Virus record (IMG/VR): IMGVR_UViG_3300025849_000057
Location: 1 to 48,705 of that record
Length of the DNA stretch: 48,705 nt
Reading direction: 5' to 3' (one strand)
Source: a virus
Notes under the pieces: model-generated
Databases searched by the model: none
Told to the model about the DNA's origin: nothing
What the model saw: only the letters and a program-made list of their open reading frames with translations
Made by a program: the position numbers and the translations under genes
Shown here: positions 18,312 to 29,046 of the stretch, piece after piece
Numbering within the stretch: position 1 is the first letter of the stretch
Layout of the letters: each line of letters opens with the position of its first letter

Positions 18312-21300
18312 CTATTTAATAAGCCCTTGTGCCATCACAAAGTCGTCTATTATATTTAGTGTGCCGTCTGTTCCAGCACCTGCAGTTGCACCGCTTGCGC
18401 CGCCATCAGCAGTGTGCGCCGCTAATCCTTTATAGTATCGCACAGTGATCAATCTATTGCCGTCAACGAGTGCACCTATGGTTTGTACTATTCCGTGTAC
18501 CGGATCACACACATCACCAACAACTACGTTAGTTAATCCTGTGCTAAATCCACTCTTATTATTAATAATAACATGAGATCCTACAATTATATATTGGGGA
18601 TCTGAGACTGAAACAGCAAAATCTCTATAACTTCCAAAAGCATCACTACCATCAGCGGCCCAACTACCTTGAGTTGTAATATTACCTGATACTACTTGGC
18701 GCCTTAAGCTTGCGCTCCATGCTATTCCATCATGCGAAGAGCCAGCAAGACGCCTTGAGGCTGCGAGTTCAGTTGCATAATAACCTCTTAGTGTAGCTTG
18801 AGAGTAAAAACCAGCTTCTATCTCATTTTTCACTGCAACCGGTATACTGAACTTAAATTCTCCGTTGGCTGGAGTAACTCCGCCAGTAACATTAGTTATT
18901 TCTATTGGAATTCTCTGTGTTGTCGCATCAGCCATATATCCAACAAACTCTTCTGACTCTACATAACCAGTAGTGGATGCGCTAGTAGAACCAACTTGCT
19001 CTAATGTAGGACTAGAATTTAGTCTAGCTGTTCCTGTACCTAGTTCAGCAATAAACTCTATTCCCACTTTGTTAGCTACTGCTCCAACTTTTCTCCAATC
19101 TGTGTTTCCTACTTCTTGGATTCTATATCTCTTACCCTCTATCAAAGGTAAATCTGTTCTTCCGGCAATGCCATACTGAGCTGGTCCTATTCTATGGCCA
19201 TATATCTGGCCAGCTCCAGTGCTGGATAATATAGATACTAAATTTGCTCTATATACAATAGATGCATTGGATGAAGCTTCAAAAGTAGTTGTTAAGTTAA
19301 AGGCTGCACCATCTTCTTGATAAGTGAAAGGATCACTTAGATAATCTCCTGCACCTGCAAATCTAGCAAGAGGTATGTTGATTGAATCGTACTCACTATT
19401 CAACACATCTGGACTAGACAAGAATTCGTTTGCGGCTCCTATCAGTATATTAGGAGAAGAAACTACGAAAGTTGCTCCGTATAAGAATAGACCTGATCCG
19501 CAAGCTTTGATTACGTTGTTAGTGAATACTCCTTCTTGCGTTACAGAGGCATCGATGTGGTGAGGGAAGTTTTCAAATCTATTTCCTGTAACTAGAGTAC
19601 TACTGCCAGCATCTACAATCAGAGGAGAATATTGCTCTTCGTATCTATCACTTAGTCCACTATTTACAACTTCGCTGACATTCATCTTGAACTCTGAAGG
19701 CGACTCTGCTGATATTCCACCGCCTATCATATCTTTAAATCTACACTTGTCTATAAGGGTAGAGATTGGATTAATTCCAAAGTCCAATAGATAGTTTAAT
19801 GTCTTATCAGTAACATCAGATACTAGATATTGATTAAGTTGATTGCCGTCAATATCAATACCGCTAAAAGAAATAGCAGTAGCGTTTGTAGTAGAAGACG
19901 ATACTATTACAGAGTTATTTGGATCAGTTCCTATATATCCACTAAAAGGAAGGTTTTTAATCTTAGTGATGTTAGGAACACCCACAACCCCGAAGTTGTC
20001 GGGTATAGATAAGCTAGAGACATTATATGTTTTTGCGTTTAAGTTTACGCTTTTAATACCTACAGCATTCTTAGATGTGATAGCATTCTGAATAAGGATA
20101 GTATCATTATGACAAATCTGAACAGCTCCACCAGAATTACAAGTAACGCCCGCACCAACAAGTGTTATAGTAAAGTGTGTCTGACCAGTAGTGACACTTT
20201 CAATCTCAACATCAGTCCAGCCCGTTAGTCCTGTAGAAAGTGTAGGAGCAATTAATGGAAAATGTGATATGCTTGAATATGAGTTATCTGAAGAATTTTT
20301 ACCACTCCATGCAGTAGCATCAAATGTATGATAATCTATCCACGCACTTCCCAACTCTTTAGATCCCAATACAGCAATTAGTTTATGGTTAGTGTCACTA
20401 TTTGTCTTTCTGTATACTAAAGCGCCTGTTCCTGCAGGAGTGTTGTTTCCATCTATAGTCAATCTAATAAAATGATCGTTATTAAAAGAAGAGTAAAGTT
20501 GCTCTTGAGTACCGCTACCATCATTTGCGAAATTTATGCTTAGGGCTGCTGATGATGGTCCTATTTCTCCTGTGATAAGATTAAAGTGTGCAACTCTATA
20601 TTCCCATGTACCTAGATATTCCCCTGCACCAGCAGTCGCTTTGAAAGATGTTGATCGTTCTAAACTTGTAGTTGGTGGTGATCCGATTAGTGTTGCATTA
20701 TCTCCTGATGCGCCATAAAGTCTTAATTTTTGGGCAGCTTTAAAGCTTGCAGAAGACGCAACGGCATTTGAAACAAGTATCTCTTTAGACGAATTGCCAG
20801 CTCCAATATTCTGGAATATGCCAGGAACATCGACTAAGCTATCTGTCACCGTACCGCCATCAAATGCGTTACTGTATAAGTTGAACAGTTCGCCAAATCT
20901 AGCATTTAATCTAAGATCGACTAAACTATCATCGTAGTATTTGTTATTTGACCCTTCTGGAAGAGAGTTCGTTGTTAAATTAGCCGGACTTGATAAATTA
21001 CCCTGTACTATAAGATCGTTAGTGGTAGAACTAACACTTACATAATCATCTGCGTTATCTAAGTCTTTAATGTCAGTTGGAATAGTTGGCTTAAACGTAG
21101 CGTTCGTGTAGTTTAGAAGATAATCACCGGTGCGATATTGTCCGTCAGCAAAGACCTTAGTAGCACTTAACCCGTTTCCGCTAACAGGCAAATATCCATT
21201 AAGACCCGTAATTACAGTCGAAGCATTCGCCGTGACCTCTTCGGTTGAATATATGAAGTTAGATAGGACTCTACCTGTGATTGAGCCAGATGCTGTTGTG

Positions 21301-21380
21301 GTCTGGTCTACTATTGCTAGTAAATCGGTAGCGGCCAGCGAATTAGTGATTGGTAATTCGGTAAACTTAACATTTGCCAT
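18312..21380 (-). CDS. Tail-fibre-like protein with beta-helix-like centre
   Basis: 1022-aa protein. The opening (KFTELPITNSLAATDLLAIVD) is the standard start of many phage tail fibres, and LPEGSNNKYYDDSLVDLRL near residue 137 is the EGs.nlYyt..r fibre-shaft signature. Residues of about 430-650 contain turn-rich N/G segments (NTVxxxCGSGLFLYGA-like) consistent with a right-handed parallel beta-helix; this is inference. A DW module lies at about residues 746-785, followed by a C-terminal region that includes a Gly/Ala-rich stretch (GGASGATAGAGTDG). Likely a fibre or tailspike. Its own late-type box lies at 21418-21425. AAGGAAA is about 10 bases before the ATG. Confidence 0.8.
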   Translation of the reverse strand: MANVKFTELPITNSLAATDLLAIVDQTTTASGSITGRVLSNFIYSTEEVTANASTVITGLNGYLPVSGNGLSATKVFADGQYRTGDYLLNYTNATFKPTIPTDIKDLDNADDYVSVSSTTNDLIVQGNLSSPANLTTNSLPEGSNNKYYDDSLVDLRLNARFGELFNLYSNAFDGGTVTDSLVDVPGIFQNIGAGNSSKEILVSNAVASSASFKAAQKLRLYGASGDNATLIGSPPTTSLERSTSFKATAGAGEYLGTWEYRVAHFNLITGEIGPSSAALSINFANDGSGTQEQLYSSFNNDHFIRLTIDGNNTPAGTGALVYRKTNSDTNHKLIAVLGSKELGSAWIDYHTFDATAWSGKNSSDNSYSSISHFPLIAPTLSTGLTGWTDVEIESVTTGQTHFTITLVGAGVTCNSGGAVQICHNDTILIQNAITSKNAVGIKSVNLNAKTYNVSSLSIPDNFGVVGVPNITKIKNLPFSGYIGTDPNNSVIVSSSTTNATAISFSGIDIDGNQLNQYLVSDVTDKTLNYLLDFGINPISTLIDKCRFKDMIGGGISAESPSEFKMNVSEVVNSGLSDRYEEQYSPLIVDAGSSTLVTGNRFENFPHHIDASVTQEGVFTNNVIKACGSGLFLYGATFVVSSPNILIGAANEFLSSPDVLNSEYDSINIPLARFAGAGDYLSDPFTYQEDGAAFNLTTTFEASSNASIVYRANLVSILSSTGAGQIYGHRIGPAQYGIAGRTDLPLIEGKRYRIQEVGNTDWRKVGAVANKVGIEFIAELGTGTARLNSSPTLEQVGSTSASTTGYVESEEFVGYMADATTQRIPIEITNVTGGVTPANGEFKFSIPVAVKNEIEAGFYSQATLRGYYATELAASRRLAGSSHDGIAWSASLRRQVVSGNITTQGSWAADGSDAFGSYRDFAVSVSDPQYIIVGSHVIINNKSGFSTGLTNVVVGDVCDPVHGIVQTIGALVDGNRLITVRYYKGLAAHTADGGASGATAGAGTDGTLNIIDDFVMAQGLIK
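19024..19143 (-). repeat. DW module copy F
   Basis: Encodes EGKRYRIQEVGNTDWRKVGA, then NKVGIEFIAELGTGTA. The shortest and most canonical copy. Confidence 0.8.
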
Positions 21381-21417
21381 TTCGAGTAATTTCCTTAAGT
21401 ATGATCTTTTATTTTAC

Positions 21418-21425
21418 TATTTATG
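21418..21425 (-). promoter_or_regulatory. Probable T4-type late promoter (CATAAATA)
   Basis: The - strand reads CATAAATA, one mismatch from TATAAATA, about 38 bases before the start of the fibre gene at 21380. It overlaps the stop codon of the upstream gene. This is one of the few gaps (40 bases) in the leftward run, which supports a promoter here. Confidence 0.45.
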
Positions 21426-23241
21426 CAGTTCTTATCCATATATAAATGGTTTCGTGTGGAGGTATAGACCCCACCATTACATTATTTTTATCCATCATCT
21501 GTTTTTGTATTCCAGTGGTAATAGTCGTTCTTTGTCTCTCATTAGAAGTATCTGTTCCAAAATAATTGGAGTATTCTCTGTCAGGATTGTTATCTGGATA
21601 TGTCTTACTATTACCTTCCCCTGCTACCCATCTTAGATTACTTGCCGTTGACAGTTCATCTATTCCGTGGGGGTGTCCTATGCCGGTACTACCCGTGCGA
21701 GTGGTCTCGAAGTTATGCCACATGACATCATCTTGAGGTTTACTGGTTGTGGCTATTACAGTATTACCAGTTAAAGGCAACCAGTCATCATTAGTATTTG
21801 CTATAAAAGTACCTGTAACGTGCATATGGTTTATTTGATTGTTCTGTAAAACAGTGCCACTTTCACCACCAGCTGATGTGTGATAATTGAACTCATTGCC
21901 TAGAACAGCTAATGAATCAACATCTCTATTTCGTTCAAGCATAAGATGTATATGGTCAAACTGTGAATTTTTAACAACTGCTGTCGTACCGCCAAGTGAA
22001 ATAGGAGTCACATCGAAGAAAATTGTCAATATTGTGTTACCGCTACCGCCCTGATTTCGGGTAATCCCTTGTATTGTGCCGGCTGTGCCTGTTTGACTTG
22101 GAGTACTGTCGTAAGTCCAAGCAGGTACAGCGCCATCTGAGGTACCATATCTTGCGTGATGTATTTGAACTTTTTCGCCAACACTGACCGGAGTATTGCC
22201 CTGCATATGAAGAGTGAGTGTTCGGCCATCAGAAGTTACAGTAGACGCTTGTGTAGTATCACTGTGAAAATCAATAACGTCATGGGCACCCATGAGAGTT
22301 CTACCTTGAGAGAATTTTTGCCATGTACCCACAGAGCCACCTGCCGCACCCGCTGGCAATAAAGAGCTACCAGGATTCGAAGAACTACCGCTCTGAAATA
22401 TAGCGCCTACAGGATACATAAGCTTAACAAGTGTACATTGAAGGGCGACAGATAATCCCGATACTGATCCTGTGACATTGCCAGTAAGATTACCAGTTAT
22501 AGTGCCGTTAGCTTCAATATTAGTAAATTTACCAGTGCTTCGAGTATTTTCACCAATCGCAACACCGTCAATATTACCACCATCAATATCTACATTATCT
22601 AAATCTGCGCTAGTTGATGCACTAAGAGTTGTGAATGATCCAGACAACGGAGTGATATTTCCTATTCTAACTCTGTTGATCGCAGAAGTGCTGTCAGCAG
22701 TTCCAAGCGCATTCAAGTCTGTGAATGTTCCAGCGGCTGCTGTGCCTGTACCTATTGCAATTCCATTTAAAGCATTCTGTAATATAGCACTATCGAGAGA
22801 GAGGTTTTGAGCAGTAATAGTACTGGTTGTGTTATCTAATATAAGTTTTTTCGATCCTCTTCCTAACTCTAGCTTAGAGTGGTCGGCATTAGTCGAGACA
22901 AACCAAGTAAGTGTATCACTTGACGCTCCTTCAGCAAACTGTATCTTTGTTGCTGTTGCCGAAGCTGTTTTATTATTTAAAGTAATGTCACCCTGCACTT
23001 TAATATGGTCGGTTAGATTTATTGTTGCAGTTCCCGAGATAGTAGAAATATTATCTACGCTAATGCTATTCAACGCATTCGTGAAAACTAGATTACCGGT
23101 CAGCTTTAAGTTACCGGTATTTGTTTGGCTGTCACCCAATGTTGCGCCTATTCTCGCATGAGCAATCAAATCATTTGTCTTGGTTTTCCAGTTATCAAAT
23201 GTCGATGAGTTGGCTAAATCGGTTATAGTATTAGTTGTCAT
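21421..23241 (-). CDS. Tail fibre with phage tail-collar domain
   Basis: 606-aa fibre protein. The shaft (residues 1-265) has repeats such as IxGTxTxxxGTFTxLxA (ALNGIAIGTGTAAAGTFTDL, then two diverged copies), typical of trimeric beta-structured fibres. From about residue 269, YPVGAIFQSG, then GTWQKFSQGRTLMGAHD, GHPHGI and the C-terminal PPHETIYIWIRTA form a tail-collar domain like those in T4 gp12-type short fibres. The collar is expanded by inserted loops. It probably binds the host surface. The start overlaps the end of the small coiled-coil gene by 11 bases. Confidence 0.85.
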   Translation of the reverse strand: MTTNTITDLANSSTFDNWKTKTNDLIAHARIGATLGDSQTNTGNLKLTGNLVFTNALNSISVDNISTISGTATINLTDHIKVQGDITLNNKTASATATKIQFAEGASSDTLTWFVSTNADHSKLELGRGSKKLILDNTTSTITAQNLSLDSAILQNALNGIAIGTGTAAAGTFTDLNALGTADSTSAINRVRIGNITPLSGSFTTLSASTSADLDNVDIDGGNIDGVAIGENTRSTGKFTNIEANGTITGNLTGNVTGSVSGLSVALQCTLVKLMYPVGAIFQSGSSSNPGSSLLPAGAAGGSVGTWQKFSQGRTLMGAHDVIDFHSDTTQASTVTSDGRTLTLHMQGNTPVSVGEKVQIHHARYGTSDGAVPAWTYDSTPSQTGTAGTIQGITRNQGGSGNTILTIFFDVTPISLGGTTAVVKNSQFDHIHLMLERNRDVDSLAVLGNEFNYHTSAGGESGTVLQNNQINHMHVTGTFIANTNDDWLPLTGNTVIATTSKPQDDVMWHNFETTRTGSTGIGHPHGIDELSTASNLRWVAGEGNSKTYPDNNPDREYSNYFGTDTSNERQRTTITTGIQKQMMDKNNVMVGSIPPHETIYIWIRTA

Positions 23242-23428
23242 TTCTTAATCTCTTTAACTGTGATTGTAGTGAGTCTAGTGCAGTTTCTAAGTTTTCTAAT
23301 CTTTGCTCTAGCCCTTTAATATATTTATCTTGTTTTCTTCTTGCAACAGCACTCTTATATGCATCCGCATCAGAGTTAACTAATCCTACACCGTTATCAG
23401 GTCTACTGTACTGTCGGTTAATAATCAT
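23231..23428 (-). CDS. Small coiled-coil protein
   Basis: 65-aa protein. The N-terminal half (RQYSRPDNGVGLVNSDADAY) is polar. The C-terminal half (about residues 35-63, GLEQRLENLETALDSLQSQL) has clear leucine heptads and is predicted to be a coiled coil. It overlaps the giant upstream gene's stop by one base (TGATG) and the fibre gene by 11 bases, so it is embedded in translational coupling and is very likely real. I recall similar short proteins at this place in cyanophages, but no function. A trimeric linker or fibre-assembly chaperone is conjecture. Confidence 0.75.
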   Translation of the reverse strand: MIINRQYSRPDNGVGLVNSDADAYKSAVARRKQDKYIKGLEQRLENLETALDSLQSQLKRLRNDN

Positions 23429-26400
23429 CAGTTAATCGCTATTGCTCTGAAGTCATGCATCTCTGGGAATAAATGTATGTCTGTAGTAATATTATTCAAC
23501 TCTTTAGTTGATAACTCTGAAGTAGTGCCGTGTCGCAACACAAACTTAAGCTGAAAGTTGCTAAACTCAAAGTCTATGCCACCAGCCGCAATTGCTGTAT
23601 TTTCTTTGATTTCGTACTCAAATTCTCTAAGATCATTCTTATCAACTGAACTAGAATATAGATCGTTACTCAAAGATTCTAGTTTAATCCAAGAAGTTTT
23701 AACATCATTATTTTCTTCTTGAATAAATCTACCATACACATCAATGAATGTTCCAGCAGGACGATATCCAGTAATAAAGACCTTTAGTCCTTCTGCAGGA
23801 TAACCATCTTTCAAAGAAACTTCTCTAGCAACCCACTGCGAAGTAGTTCCTATATCACTGGATATATTATACTGATAAGCATTTATCATAGATAGATCGA
23901 TATCTAGTAAAGGAGTTACCGTAGATATTGCTGTGGCTAGTTTTGATCTAATCTTGAAGTCTGGAGTAATAACCTGTACTTCATTAGGTAGCTGTCTTAC
24001 TAACTCACTCGTGCTACTAACAATATTTGGCGCACCTGTATTATAAACATTTGCATTAGATGCTATAGGTTTAGTAGATAATGCTCCAGCAGTATCAATT
24101 TGATGAACTTCAAACTCACTAGAACTATTCAAGGTATTGTCTACTTGCACTTGGCTCTGGAAGTATGATATCTTCTCGACATCAGTACTAATCACTGTAG
24201 CTGATGCTCCACTATCTAAACCTATTATAACTTGAGTGTTAGGCCTAGCAGTTCCATTAGCAGTCGCATGAGAAGACGAGCTGGCATTAGTTGCCTTAAA
24301 CACTGTTCCTACAGCAGGAGTAACAGTGTCCGGAACACCAACTTCTCTCCAGGCAGCAGTAACATCGGCAACACTAGCAGGACTAGATCCTAAAGTCTCA
24401 ATAGTGTATGTGTCGCCAAGAACAAAAGCTCCAAATGATAGTGTAGTGTTATCGTCAATGAAGTTGCTCTTTCTAGCAGAAGACTCTTTCAAATGAATCT
24501 TATTAGGCTTATTCTTATTGTAGTATGATACTTCACCACCAACACAAACAAATGCAGTAAAGTTATTTCCACTAAGGAGAAACGGATCTTCAATCGTGAT
24601 TACAGTGCTGGTTGTGCCAACGACAATGCTTTCTATTCTAGTAGCTAACTTATTTTCACTAGTAGAATTTTCTTCTATGTAGATGAAATCTCCCACAGTA
24701 AAGATTGTACTAACGTCTCCACTAATAGTGACTATTGAGGGAGCGTCTGTATCGCCACCAACCGAACAGGTGTATGATGTAGTCTTTTTAATATAAGCAG
24801 TTTCACCATCTTCAAAGTGTTTCATTCCCGTAGAAATATCGTTAGAAACATTATACGCATTATCCGCTATAGTCAAGAACTCTACATCATTAGGAACTAA
24901 ATCAATAGTGCCTGTAGTGTTGAAATTATATCTCTTAATTGTAAACTTGATATCTTCGTCTTGATATGATTTCCATGCACTATCGTTTGTAGAGGTGAAT
25001 AGTGCCCCGTCTCCCCAATCGTTAGTGACTGCTTTTTGATCTGCAACAGTATTTTCACCAACTTTAGATGTCCAGATTAGATAGTCTGGAGCGTTAGCAT
25101 CTGGAACAACCACAAAACAATATTCAGCATTAGCATTAAGTCTAACTGGATTATCAAAAGTAAATGTTGTTGGAGTAATGCCTGTAGGAGTTTTGACTAC
25201 AGAACTAGACTCTAAATGTCTACTTGCAAACGGAAGAACCTTTTTAGAAGGATATCCATTTTCGACTTCTCTAATCTCTAATGTCACACCTTGTGTATTA
25301 GATTTGTTTTTAAAGTACACATCTATTTCTGATATGTATACGACATTAGCGTTATTGGTGTCTGCCGATCTAACTCTAAATGTCTGAGCAATTGGATCTC
25401 TTCGTCTTCTCTGCCATGTACGAGTCGTAACATTGACTTCAGTGTTAAAGTCTACTGTTCTGGTCGTGGTATTTAACTGAGACTTATTAAGTGAGAAGCT
25501 ATATCCTCTATGTGTCGCTCTGGCATAAGAAGTTGATCCAGAGTCAATAGAACTATATTGATCCACATCAGCAATTTCTAATACGTTTTGTCCGACAAAG
25601 AATGTGCTTGCAGGTATAACAAATACCGCAGACAATGTTCCGTTTGCGTCAGTCTTGATCGGTAAGGTATTTCTTCTTCTCCACCATCTGCCAAAGACTC
25701 GTCTGACGTTTAATCTTCCATCACGAATACGATGATACGCAGGAGATACACTACTGTTCACATCTTTACCATCAAAGAAGAAGTAGTGTGTTGTATTGGG
25801 TCTTAATCCAGTTACCAAAATCTTAATATGCTGTCGCTTCAAATATGGATTCATATTAACATCAGTTACAAAATTACCTACATTCTTTCTAGATGTTGAA
25901 GTCCTTGACTGTAAAGTTCTAGTAGTAGTCTGGTTAAGTCTATTGGCAATAATTCCTCTTGATCTGCCTGTTGCTCGCCAACCAAGATCAGTCGTAGTAC
26001 TAGTGGTCAAAGGAACAAACTCTTGAATATTTTCTACTAAATCTAGCAAAGGAGTTGCTAAGTCTATATCTATATTTACTGCAGGATTCTGAATAACGTC
26101 ATAGTCTGAAGTAAACGGAGGATGTATTATCGCATTACCTTTATAATTGTAATAATTAGATACACAGTTTCTAAAGTTTGTCGCAAAAGGCTGTTCTATA
26201 ATACTTACTATTGATCCATCTGTTGCTAGGCTAGCAGTAGATGGATGTATTGATCCTGTATGTCCAGTGCCAATTTTGAGGTCTATAGGAAACTGTTTAA
26301 CAGAAGGAGAAACTTTAGCATTCTCTCTATCAATAGAAGCTTTGAAGTCCGGATCAACAATATCCGCTAATTTTAAATTGTTAAACGTGTCTGCTAAAAT

Positions 26401-29028
26401 ACCATTTTTGAATCTATCTGCTCCATTGGCATCTGTTATGATAAGATCGTTTGCCGACATTTCAGCAACAGTAAGGGCCACTATCTCAGTTAGTGTTTGA
26501 ACTCTTCGATCAATATCACCAATATCTTCCATAGTGTAGTTTCGAATTCTTTGAGTATCAAGACTAATGGAGTTGTCTCCAGATATAGCGGTGCTATTTC
26601 CTGGAATAGATATAGTCGCAATAGAGTAAAGTCCTGGAGTTAAAGGCTCTTTAGGATTCTCAGACTCATCACCCTTAACGATCTTAATATTTGAGTATTC
26701 GTCAATAACAACTCTATCAACTCTAGAGAGATAATACTCTAGTTCTGACTTAATAGTCGAATTATTAGCTATGTTTATGTTGAATGCGGGAATGCTTAAA
26801 TCTGATGGAGTCGTTGGAATAGGGGCACCACCAGCTGTTGAAGATGGAGAAGTGCCGGCAGGCAATGTGGTAGCTACATATGGTCTGAAGTCATATGAGT
26901 CCATCAAATTATACAGAAATCCGTTTCTTGCTTCATAAGACTTAACATCATAAATGCCTGTTATAGAACTGTGAGCATAGCTATTAGCTGTTAAGTATCC
27001 GCCACCAGTTGTTGAGGTTCTATCTAGGTAGCTTACGTTTATGATTAGATCGGTATCTGAGTATGATTCTCCTGCCTTCAACTGAACATAAGAAAGATCA
27101 TAGTAAGAGTCTTTTTGATTGTTTACTAGTCTAAACTTGTTAGTAACATCAACCCGATCTGCAACAGTATCAGTTGCGCCAGCTTGATCAAAAATGCTGT
27201 TGATTTTAACAACATTTGCAAGACCTAATTTGCCTATTCCTGAAGAAACACCAGTTCTAATAAAGCCTGTTTTTAACTGTAAATTATCATGTGTTATGTT
27301 ATTTCCAGCTGAGACTTGATTGTAATATAGTGTTATGTTCTCACTAGATGTAATACCGGCAGGAAAAGTTATAAGAAGGTCTTGATCACTCTCTAGCACC
27401 GCACTAGTTGGCTTCCACGATCTACCGTTGGCATCGATAGCAACTATAGTCGATGCGTCTGCAATAGGCTGAACTTCAGTGGTACCACCACCACCATATG
27501 TAGATGATATAGTGACCTGATAACTAGCATTAGTAACAGTATTTTTTTGAACTCTCTTAACTAATTGAGTTGATGAAACTGAGTTTATTCCGAACTTACC
27601 TGTATCAAAGATGCGAGAGCCATTAGACGATTCTTGAAGCTCATTAGTAGCTAAAACTGATCCTAAGTCTAAATTATTCGCCATAACAGAACTACTACCT
27701 ATGTATCTAGGAGTAACGCCCTCTTGTCCAGACACCTTATTAATTGCGTAAACATATATCTTACCTGTCTCAATACTTGATACAGAGCAATGTCCTACAA
27801 TAGTGGTGCCGAGAGTGTCATACATCGCATATCTAGTGCCATTTAAGACGAAAGCTGGGACTTCTGTACCACCGGCACCGGCATCGGTAAACTCGTAGTA
27901 CTGTCCGAAACTAACTCCGCTAGCCTGATCTGGCTTAGTCTGAGTAGTAGTAACGGGTTCTAAATTTATCTTATCGTTTCCTACAGTGGTCACTTCTCTG
28001 CCAAGAACAAATGCTTTACCTTGAGACACAGAAACTCTAGGAACACCAGCTTCGACTTCTAAAGTAGCATTTAGACCTACAGTAGAGTAGTTACCAGATT
28101 CTTCATAAGTTCTTCTAGCTAATTCATCGCCTATGACGTTAAACTGAGTGACATCTCTGAGTCGAACAGCTTCACCGTTAACGTAACGTATTAGTGCAAA
28201 AAACTCTTCTGGCTCTGAAGAACTAGAATAAGAAATAAGAGTAGGAACAAGTTGTAGTCTATCTGCGCCAGGAGCATTATAGTTGTTAAATCCTGAAGCG
28301 TTATCTAGTAAGCTAGTTTCACTATTAGAATTAATAATGTTTTCGTTGATTTTAAAGCCGACTGATTTATTGCCGGGAACATTACTATACTTTTCAACAA
28401 TAATGAATTGATTGTCAACGAAAATGAAGTGTCCTTTCTGATAAATAACACCCTCTTCACACTGAACACCGAAAGATTTGCCAACATGATTAGCTAAGTT
28501 AGTAACCGTTACACTGTTCACAACAGATGTGGGATTTGTTGATAGGGTTACTTCTAGTGGCTCACCTTGTAGAAACTGCTTAACATCAACATTATCTGGC
28601 GATGCTGTGTTTAAATATTTGATGAAGAAAGTTTTCAAATCTGGATTTTGAGTTTCAAACCCTGAAGCACCGCTAATGATCTCTGCCTTTAGACCAGAAA
28701 GTTGGCCAGTCAAGATATAGTTGACTTTTGTGCCATCAGCCTGAATCGTCTCATTGAAGATGGTGGGATCATTAAATCCTGCCTGATCACTTAGTTTTAC
28801 ATAGAAAATATCATCACGAGCAGTCAGGTTGATACCGCTGATGATGGTGCCTTCTTTATACACGTTTGACCCGAATCTTTCAACTTGCTTCTGAAGAATA
28901 GTCTGAAGCTGAGTTAATTCTCGTGCTTGAACTGCCTTTGCTGGCTTAAATAGAACTCTATTAAACTGCTTGGCTTCATCGAAGTCATCGTAATACGGAT
29001 CTACGTTTAAATCTGTGTTAATACCCAT
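23428..29028 (-). CDS. Giant baseplate/tail structural protein, DUF4815-type
   Basis: 1866-aa protein, the largest here. The N-terminus (YYDDFDEAKQFNRVLFKPAKA, then VQARELTQLQTILQKQVERF and EGTIISG) is the signature I associate with the DUF4815 family of T4-like marine phages. The function is unknown, but the place after gp8 is where T4 has wedge-periphery genes 9 and 10, so a peripheral baseplate protein is likely. Residues of about 1080-1200 are Arg/Thr-rich (TTTRTLQSRTSTSRK, RVFGRWWRRRN). A DW module lies at about residues 1535-1596. No catalytic motif was seen. GGAAAGAGA precedes the ATG, which sits in a CCCATGGG palindrome. Confidence 0.85.
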   Translation of the reverse strand: MGINTDLNVDPYYDDFDEAKQFNRVLFKPAKAVQARELTQLQTILQKQVERFGSNVYKEGTIISGINLTARDDIFYVKLSDQAGFNDPTIFNETIQADGTKVNYILTGQLSGLKAEIISGASGFETQNPDLKTFFIKYLNTASPDNVDVKQFLQGEPLEVTLSTNPTSVVNSVTVTNLANHVGKSFGVQCEEGVIYQKGHFIFVDNQFIIVEKYSNVPGNKSVGFKINENIINSNSETSLLDNASGFNNYNAPGADRLQLVPTLISYSSSSEPEEFFALIRYVNGEAVRLRDVTQFNVIGDELARRTYEESGNYSTVGLNATLEVEAGVPRVSVSQGKAFVLGREVTTVGNDKINLEPVTTTQTKPDQASGVSFGQYYEFTDAGAGGTEVPAFVLNGTRYAMYDTLGTTIVGHCSVSSIETGKIYVYAINKVSGQEGVTPRYIGSSSVMANNLDLGSVLATNELQESSNGSRIFDTGKFGINSVSSTQLVKRVQKNTVTNASYQVTISSTYGGGGTTEVQPIADASTIVAIDANGRSWKPTSAVLESDQDLLITFPAGITSSENITLYYNQVSAGNNITHDNLQLKTGFIRTGVSSGIGKLGLANVVKINSIFDQAGATDTVADRVDVTNKFRLVNNQKDSYYDLSYVQLKAGESYSDTDLIINVSYLDRTSTTGGGYLTANSYAHSSITGIYDVKSYEARNGFLYNLMDSYDFRPYVATTLPAGTSPSSTAGGAPIPTTPSDLSIPAFNINIANNSTIKSELEYYLSRVDRVVIDEYSNIKIVKGDESENPKEPLTPGLYSIATISIPGNSTAISGDNSISLDTQRIRNYTMEDIGDIDRRVQTLTEIVALTVAEMSANDLIITDANGADRFKNGILADTFNNLKLADIVDPDFKASIDRENAKVSPSVKQFPIDLKIGTGHTGSIHPSTASLATDGSIVSIIEQPFATNFRNCVSNYYNYKGNAIIHPPFTSDYDVIQNPAVNIDIDLATPLLDLVENIQEFVPLTTSTTTDLGWRATGRSRGIIANRLNQTTTRTLQSRTSTSRKNVGNFVTDVNMNPYLKRQHIKILVTGLRPNTTHYFFFDGKDVNSSVSPAYHRIRDGRLNVRRVFGRWWRRRNTLPIKTDANGTLSAVFVIPASTFFVGQNVLEIADVDQYSSIDSGSTSYARATHRGYSFSLNKSQLNTTTRTVDFNTEVNVTTRTWQRRRRDPIAQTFRVRSADTNNANVVYISEIDVYFKNKSNTQGVTLEIREVENGYPSKKVLPFASRHLESSSVVKTPTGITPTTFTFDNPVRLNANAEYCFVVVPDANAPDYLIWTSKVGENTVADQKAVTNDWGDGALFTSTNDSAWKSYQDEDIKFTIKRYNFNTTGTIDLVPNDVEFLTIADNAYNVSNDISTGMKHFEDGETAYIKKTTSYTCSVGGDTDAPSIVTISGDVSTIFTVGDFIYIEENSTSENKLATRIESIVVGTTSTVITIEDPFLLSGNNFTAFVCVGGEVSYYNKNKPNKIHLKESSARKSNFIDDNTTLSFGAFVLGDTYTIETLGSSPASVADVTAAWREVGVPDTVTPAVGTVFKATNASSSSHATANGTARPNTQVIIGLDSGASATVISTDVEKISYFQSQVQVDNTLNSSSEFEVHQIDTAGALSTKPIASNANVYNTGAPNIVSSTSELVRQLPNEVQVITPDFKIRSKLATAISTVTPLLDIDLSMINAYQYNISSDIGTTSQWVAREVSLKDGYPAEGLKVFITGYRPAGTFIDVYGRFIQEENNDVKTSWIKLESLSNDLYSSSVDKNDLREFEYEIKENTAIAAGGIDFEFSNFQLKFVLRHGTTSELSTKELNNITTDIHLFPEMHDFRAIAIN
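24240..24426 (-). repeat. DW module copy G
   Basis: Encodes LGDTYTIETLGSSPASV, then AAWREVG ... VGTVFKATNAS ... NGTA. DW is AW in this copy, and the loop between G and W is longer. Confidence 0.65.
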
Positions 29029-29046
29029 GGGCTATATTCTCTTTCC

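Noticed and set aside
29018-29035. CCCATGGG palindrome around the start codon of the giant gene
   Set aside because: Only eight bases; too short to claim a regulatory hairpin.
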